34,678 nucleotides of DNA from contig NZ_JAHKRN010000069.1 of NCBI RefSeq assembly GCF_019396385.1, positions 1 to 34,678 on the forward strand, read 5' to 3'. The stretch comes from Nonomuraea harbinensis. Its GTDB lineage: Bacteria > Actinomycetota > Actinomycetes > Streptosporangiales > Streptosporangiaceae. Below the pieces are notes generated by a model. It was not told the DNA's origin and ran no database searches. It was given only the letters and a program-made list of their open reading frames with translations. The translations under genes were made by a program, and so were the position numbers. Below are positions 32,025-34,678 of the stretch, piece by piece. Numbering within the stretch: the stretch's first letter is position 1; each line of letters begins with the position of its first letter.

Positions 32025-32467
32025 ATGGCCCCATCGAACCCACCAAGACGTTCTGGGACCTCTACGAACTGCTGTTCCGCTTGGCGATCTATTTCGGCAC
32101 CCCGGGGATGCTTCCCGCCGACACCGACGCCCACCTCTGGTGGACCTTCCACGAGTTCTGCCACCTGCGCGACCAACTCGCCCTCACCGCCGGACCCACC
32201 GCCCGCGAACGCTGCGGCGACCTGCTCTCCTACCAGCCCGGACCGCTGCTCAGCGCCGCCGCGATGCTCATCATCGACGAACTCAGCTTCACCGGCACCC
32301 TGCTGGACGCGCTGCGCTCCTTCATGGACCAACGCCGCCCAGCCGCAACCGCCGAAGACCTCGACCTGCCCGAGGCCGCGCTTCTCCTGGCCGGCGAAGG
32401 CATTCGACCCTGGCAAACCACCGCAGCAGTCCGGGCATCCTTGAAGCGAGTACGGGCCAACAATTGA
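32025..32467 (+). pseudogene. Broken or start-less gene of unknown function
   Basis: From about 32033 the third-position GC bias and a sensible protein (IEPTKTFWDLYELLFRLAIYFG, then WWTFHEFCHLRDQLAL and LLSAAAMLIIDELSFTGTLLDAL) show a coding frame that ends at 32467. There is no ATG or GTG in that frame upstream before a stop at 31988. An ATG at 32025 is out of frame by one base, next to a run of four C. The only in-frame start, TTG at 32081, would discard 16 codons that look coding. A one-base deletion or a 5' truncation is therefore likely. The last residues, VRASLKRVRANN, are echoed at repeat A, so the gene's 3' end exists in several copies. Family unknown. Confidence 0.5.
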
Positions 32468-32480
32468 TCTTCAGCTCCGC
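32436..32480 (+). repeat. Repeat copy C (left part only)
   Basis: CATCCTTGAAGCGAGTAC, then TTGATCTTCAGCTCCGC, match the first 45 bases of repeat A with few changes. The copy spans the last codons and stop of the broken gene. The palindromic half present in copies A and B is missing here. Confidence 0.65.
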
Positions 32481-32579
32481 ACGCCACCACCGCGCGGTTT
32501 CAAGATCAAGTAGACCCCTTGGGTCTTCTCACCTGCTGGTCTTGGGGTACGCTCCTTTGCATAGAAAGGCCAGCTAGTC

Positions 32580-33176
32580 GTGTTGGATGAGGCTGTTGCT
32601 CGTTACACCGACATGCGCGATCAGTTCGGTGAGGACATGACGTACACGGTGACGATTCCCGACTCGGGCGTCCTCACCATCGACGACGCTGTGCGTCGCA
32701 TGGGATACACCGCTACCGACCTGCAGGACCCCGACGACCTGCCGCACCCCAGCGACAGGATCTCACTTCACCAGGTCAGTGCTGGCATCGTCACTCTGGA
32801 TTGGGTCTTCCCCGTGGCCGAGCGCCGACAGGTGACTGACCAGCTGGGCGGCGAAGGTTTCCGGCACTGGTATGTGGCCTTCGACATTAACGGCTACACA
32901 AGCATGCACGTCCGTTACGGAGAAGCCGAAGGGGACCTTGAAGGTCCCGAGCCGGCCTCCGGACCTTTCACGCCCTGGACCGAGCTTCTCGGACCGTTGA
33001 GTGCCTATGTAGGTCTCTTCAACAGGTGCTATGACAGTGAGGAGGCGGATGCGTCGGTGGACATTGTCGCAGCCTGCCTGGCCGTGGTCGAAGCGGAAAG
33101 CGGCGTTCGCCTGGATTGGAAGCTGATGAACAGTCCCGCTCCAATTCTGTCACTCCCGAATCCAGAATACGCTTAG
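32580..33176 (+). CDS. Hypothetical protein, 198 residues (possibly DUF6461-like)
   Basis: An acidic soluble protein. It opens MLDEAVARYTDMRDQFGEDM. The middle is alternating hydrophobic (YTVTIPDSGVLTIDDAVRRMGY, SAGIVTLDWVFPVAERRQV, FRHWYVAFDINGYTSMHVRYGEAEG), and the end is helical (VDIVAACLAVVEAESGVRLDW). The layout faintly recalls actinomycete DUF6461 proteins; I am not sure of the family. It starts with GTG and has AAAGG upstream. Codon use is less GC-biased than in the left 30 kb, which fits acquisition by transfer. It stands between repeat copies C and B, alone on the plus strand. Confidence 0.7.
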   Translation: MLDEAVARYTDMRDQFGEDMTYTVTIPDSGVLTIDDAVRRMGYTATDLQDPDDLPHPSDRISLHQVSAGIVTLDWVFPVAERRQVTDQLGGEGFRHWYVAFDINGYTSMHVRYGEAEGDLEGPEPASGPFTPWTELLGPLSAYVGLFNRCYDSEEADASVDIVAACLAVVEAESGVRLDWKLMNSPAPILSLPNPEYA

Positions 33177-33273
33177 CACAGACGGCACCCCACCGCAGAA
33201 AGCGCTGGAGGTGGCCGCCCCCCTGATGCTGAGATGCTCCGGCATGCTCAGCCTGGTCATCTGAAGGTCGCCT

Positions 33274-33427
33274 GATCCCTGCGCGGGCCAAGAAGAACGA
33301 TCTTCGGTCGACTACTGTCAACTTCGATGACGCGAGCGTCCATATTTCGACGTCCGTCGAAGTGACAGTGCCCAGGTTGGGAGCAGCTGCCACTGTCATC
33401 TTCGCTGAGTCCAGACACTTGTCTGAC
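33274..33427 (+). repeat. Repeat copy B (about 150 bp)
   Basis: The copy starts GATCCCTGCGCGGGCCAAG and continues GATCTTCGG. It then has ACTGTCAACTTCG (33314-33326), the inverted CGAAGTGACAGT (33358-33369), the forward CACTGTCATCTTCG (33391-33404) and the hairpin CAGACA-CT-TGTCTG (33412-33425). The distances between motifs nearly equal those in copy A (44 and 20 bases identical; 33 against 27 for the middle interval). The stem has changed on both sides while still pairing. The remaining parts of 33177-33958 hold only the doubtful minus-strand ORF listed separately. Confidence 0.75.
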
Positions 33428-33544
33428 GGCCTTACAGATGTCAGTACGACACCAGGGGTGTCAGTAGGCACGTGGCCAGGTGGCCTGGAACAGTCGCGGC
33501 GCGCATGCTGCGGCTGTCGGTGGACGGGCCTGTGGGAGTGCCTG

Positions 33545-33823
33545 TCAGTTGATCGGGACGGCGGCGGAACCGGCCGATCGCCACGTGTGGTGTGCGAGCC
33601 GACGCCACTGGTCGAGTGGGAGGGTGGCTGAATCCGTGGGCAGCGCCTGAAGGCACACATGGTCGGCACATGCTGCCAGGTGAGCGCTGACCCGCGCCAC
33701 CGGTGGGGGCTTATCGACGCATCCATGGACGATGACACCAGCGTCGAGACAGTGGATGGCGATCGCCGACGGGCCGATCTTGCGCGCAGCATCCGCAGGG
33801 CCGGTTGGGGGCAGATCGCTCAT
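33545..33823 (-). CDS. Doubtful small ORF, 92 residues
   Basis: This ORF reads MSDLPPTGPADAARKIGPSA, then AIHCLDAGVIVHGCVD and LPLDQWRRLAHHTWR. The third codon position is moderately GC-rich on this strand, and no better reading covers the stretch. An AGGCG before the ATG is a weak ribosome site. The family is not recognised. A plus-strand reading that would extend the HIT gene upstream crosses the same bases, so at most one of them is real. Confidence 0.25.
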   Translation of the reverse strand: MSDLPPTGPADAARKIGPSAIAIHCLDAGVIVHGCVDKPPPVARVSAHLAACADHVCLQALPTDSATLPLDQWRRLAHHTWRSAGSAAVPIN

Positions 33824-33958
33824 CGGACGCCTGGCGTTCCGCTCCGGTTCGTGGCCACCGCCGGATTCGTGAAACCCAAACTCACGATCGCTCAATGGCT
33901 TCTCACGATCGGGACGGGACCTGCGGATCGGCGACCCGGAAGCAATAAGGTCGCAACC

Positions 33959-34444
33959 ATGCTGAACGATTGGCGAGCCGACAGGATCGGCAGCGCCCTG
34001 CAGGGCCGAAATCCCACGGTGATGAAACGACTCGACGCGAGCTTCGCGGTGATCGGCGACACCCAGTTCCTCCCGGGTTACTCCGTCCTGCTGGCAGACG
34101 ACCCCGACGTGCAGCGGCTGTCGGACCTGCCTCGCACCAAGCGATTGGCCTTCCTGGCCAGCATGGATCACCTCGGCGAGGCGGTTGAACAGGCCTGCCG
34201 CAGCCTGGACCCGGCGTTTCGGCGTGTGAATCTCGAAATCCTTGGAAACACCGACGCCTTTCTCCACGCACATGTCTGGCCGCGCTATGAATGGGAGCCC
34301 GCCCACCTCGTCGGTTACCCGGTATGGCTGTACCCGCACGACCGCTGGAGCGACCAGCAGTTCACTCTTGGCCCACAACACGATGCCATGCGCGAGGCGA
34401 TCGAACATCATCTGAGCGTGCTCACGGGAAACGATCACTCCTGA
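33959..34444 (+). CDS. HIT-family-like protein (Ap4A hydrolase type), atypical motif
   Basis: A protein of 161 residues. The core is FAVIGDTQFLPGYSVLLADD, then NLEILGNTDAFLHAHVWPRYEWEP near 91-114, the shape of a HIT nucleotide hydrolase or transferase. The usual H-x-H-x-H is F101-L-H103-A-H105, so the first histidine is missing while the middle (nucleophile) and third are kept, followed by VWPR. It may act on dinucleoside polyphosphates, but the changed motif makes activity uncertain. The ATG at 33959 has AAGG about 9 bases upstream and fits the family's N terminus; an in-frame start at 33659 would add 100 residues without family resemblance. It is located between repeat B and an IS end. Confidence 0.75.
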   Translation: MLNDWRADRIGSALQGRNPTVMKRLDASFAVIGDTQFLPGYSVLLADDPDVQRLSDLPRTKRLAFLASMDHLGEAVEQACRSLDPAFRRVNLEILGNTDAFLHAHVWPRYEWEPAHLVGYPVWLYPHDRWSDQQFTLGPQHDAMREAIEHHLSVLTGNDHS

Positions 34445-34484
34445 TACGGGAAGCGATCTTCCGAAGACGTGCCGGGCCGGAACC

Positions 34485-34678
34485 TGTCAAACCCAGTGAG
34501 ACATCAGGCTACTTGCGCACTTTGTGGTGAGGTGTCAATCTCGGCGGCCATGGGTGGCTGGTTGATCCACACCTTGGTCGGTAGTGCCGGCGGGTAGGGT
34601 CGCCGGCCGCGGAACCGTTCCGGGTGCGCCTGGAAGGCCGCGTGGAGAGTGGCGATCCGGCGGGCCTGGATGTGCACG
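34485..34678 (-). mobile_element. Right part of an insertion sequence running off the window
   Basis: The transposase C terminus is encoded here on the minus strand, and the element continues beyond 34678. Just past its stop, TGTCAAACCCAGTGAGACAT (34485-34504) begins with TG and is a plausible terminal inverted repeat. The other end is outside the window, so the boundary and any target duplication cannot be verified. Confidence 0.5.
34504..34678 (-). CDS. IS transposase (IS3-type, integrase-core), C-terminal fragment
   Basis: The last 58 residues of a transposase are visible. RIATLHAAFQAHPERFRGRRP then PPALPTKVWINQPP is the characteristic tail of actinomycete IS3-type (OrfB, rve-core) transposases; an IS481-like member cannot be excluded. 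The frame is open to the right edge, so the gene starts outside the window, and its catalytic DDE residues are not visible. It ends with TGA at 34506-34504. It borders the repeat-containing tract and supports the view that 31.5-34.7 kb is a mobile-DNA-rich accessory zone. Confidence 0.75.
   Translation of the reverse strand, partial: VHIQARRIATLHAAFQAHPERFRGRRPYPPALPTKVWINQPPMAAEIDTSPQSAQVA

Noticed and set aside
31739..32416. Minus-strand open frame of 225 codons over the broken gene
   Set aside because: The E/G/V/A-rich translation is the mirror of the plus-strand frame, which has the better third-position bias. Only its far end, inside repeat A, shows similarity to anything.
31657..33427. 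Integron attC sites or a CRISPR array
   Set aside because: The repeats lack attC core boxes, differ in length, and are separated by whole genes. There are no short regular spacers.
33659..33958. 100-residue N-terminal extension of the HIT-like protein
   Set aside because: The extension has no family resemblance, no ribosome site, and weaker coding bias. The ATG at 33959 has AAGG and begins where the family pattern begins.

Overview
The window is very GC-rich, dense in genes, and carries many GTG starts, four-base stop/start overlaps and apparently leaderless genes. This fits a high-GC actinomycete; a Streptosporangiaceae-type genome such as Nonomuraea would match the gene content, but that is inference. 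No rRNA, tRNA or CRISPR array was seen.

Layout. 1-2112: end of a catabolic operon (partial fumarylacetoacetate hydrolase-family gene, FAD monooxygenase). 2099-5898: a minus-strand operon of two membrane-anchored kinase plus beta-propeller proteins, the first with pseudokinase features. 6015-8922: SdpI-like membrane protein, secreted beta-lactamase-fold serine hydrolase, amidase. 9125-11578: large secreted GH27 alpha-galactosidase. 11627-12740: small unknown gene and a PP2C-like protein. 12978-15909: two histidine-kinase-like membrane proteins (the second without ATP-binding motifs) and a NarL-type response regulator. 15876-20398: amidohydrolase plus MHS-type transporter, divergent from a PucR regulator. 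20535-21818: secreted CE1 esterase with CBM2. 21981-23521: alpha/beta hydrolase and TetR regulator with a striking pair of identical operators. 23577-26920: methyltransferase, PLP decarboxylase, MetE-like zinc protein. 27120-28434: lipoprotein and secreted I36-like protein. 28473-30557: TetR, ferredoxin and cytochrome P450 operon.

From about 30.6 kb the character changes: gene density and GC fall and the sequence becomes accessory. It holds a DinB-family gene, three related repeat copies (31657-31809, 32436-32480, 33274-33427) interleaved with small plus-strand genes, a broken gene, a HIT-family protein and the C-terminal end of an IS transposase running off the right edge.

Two themes link the genes. 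The secreted polysaccharide enzymes (alpha-galactosidase, esterase-CBM2) share the palindromic core GAAACTTTC upstream, which suggests one hemicellulose regulon whose repressor lies elsewhere. Several clusters have a local regulator with visible operator-like repeats (PucR, TetR at 23 kb, TetR at 30 kb, the response regulator). The most unusual parts are the kinase/pseudokinase pair, the kinase pair at 13-15 kb and the repeat-gene-repeat tract at 31.6-34.4 kb.
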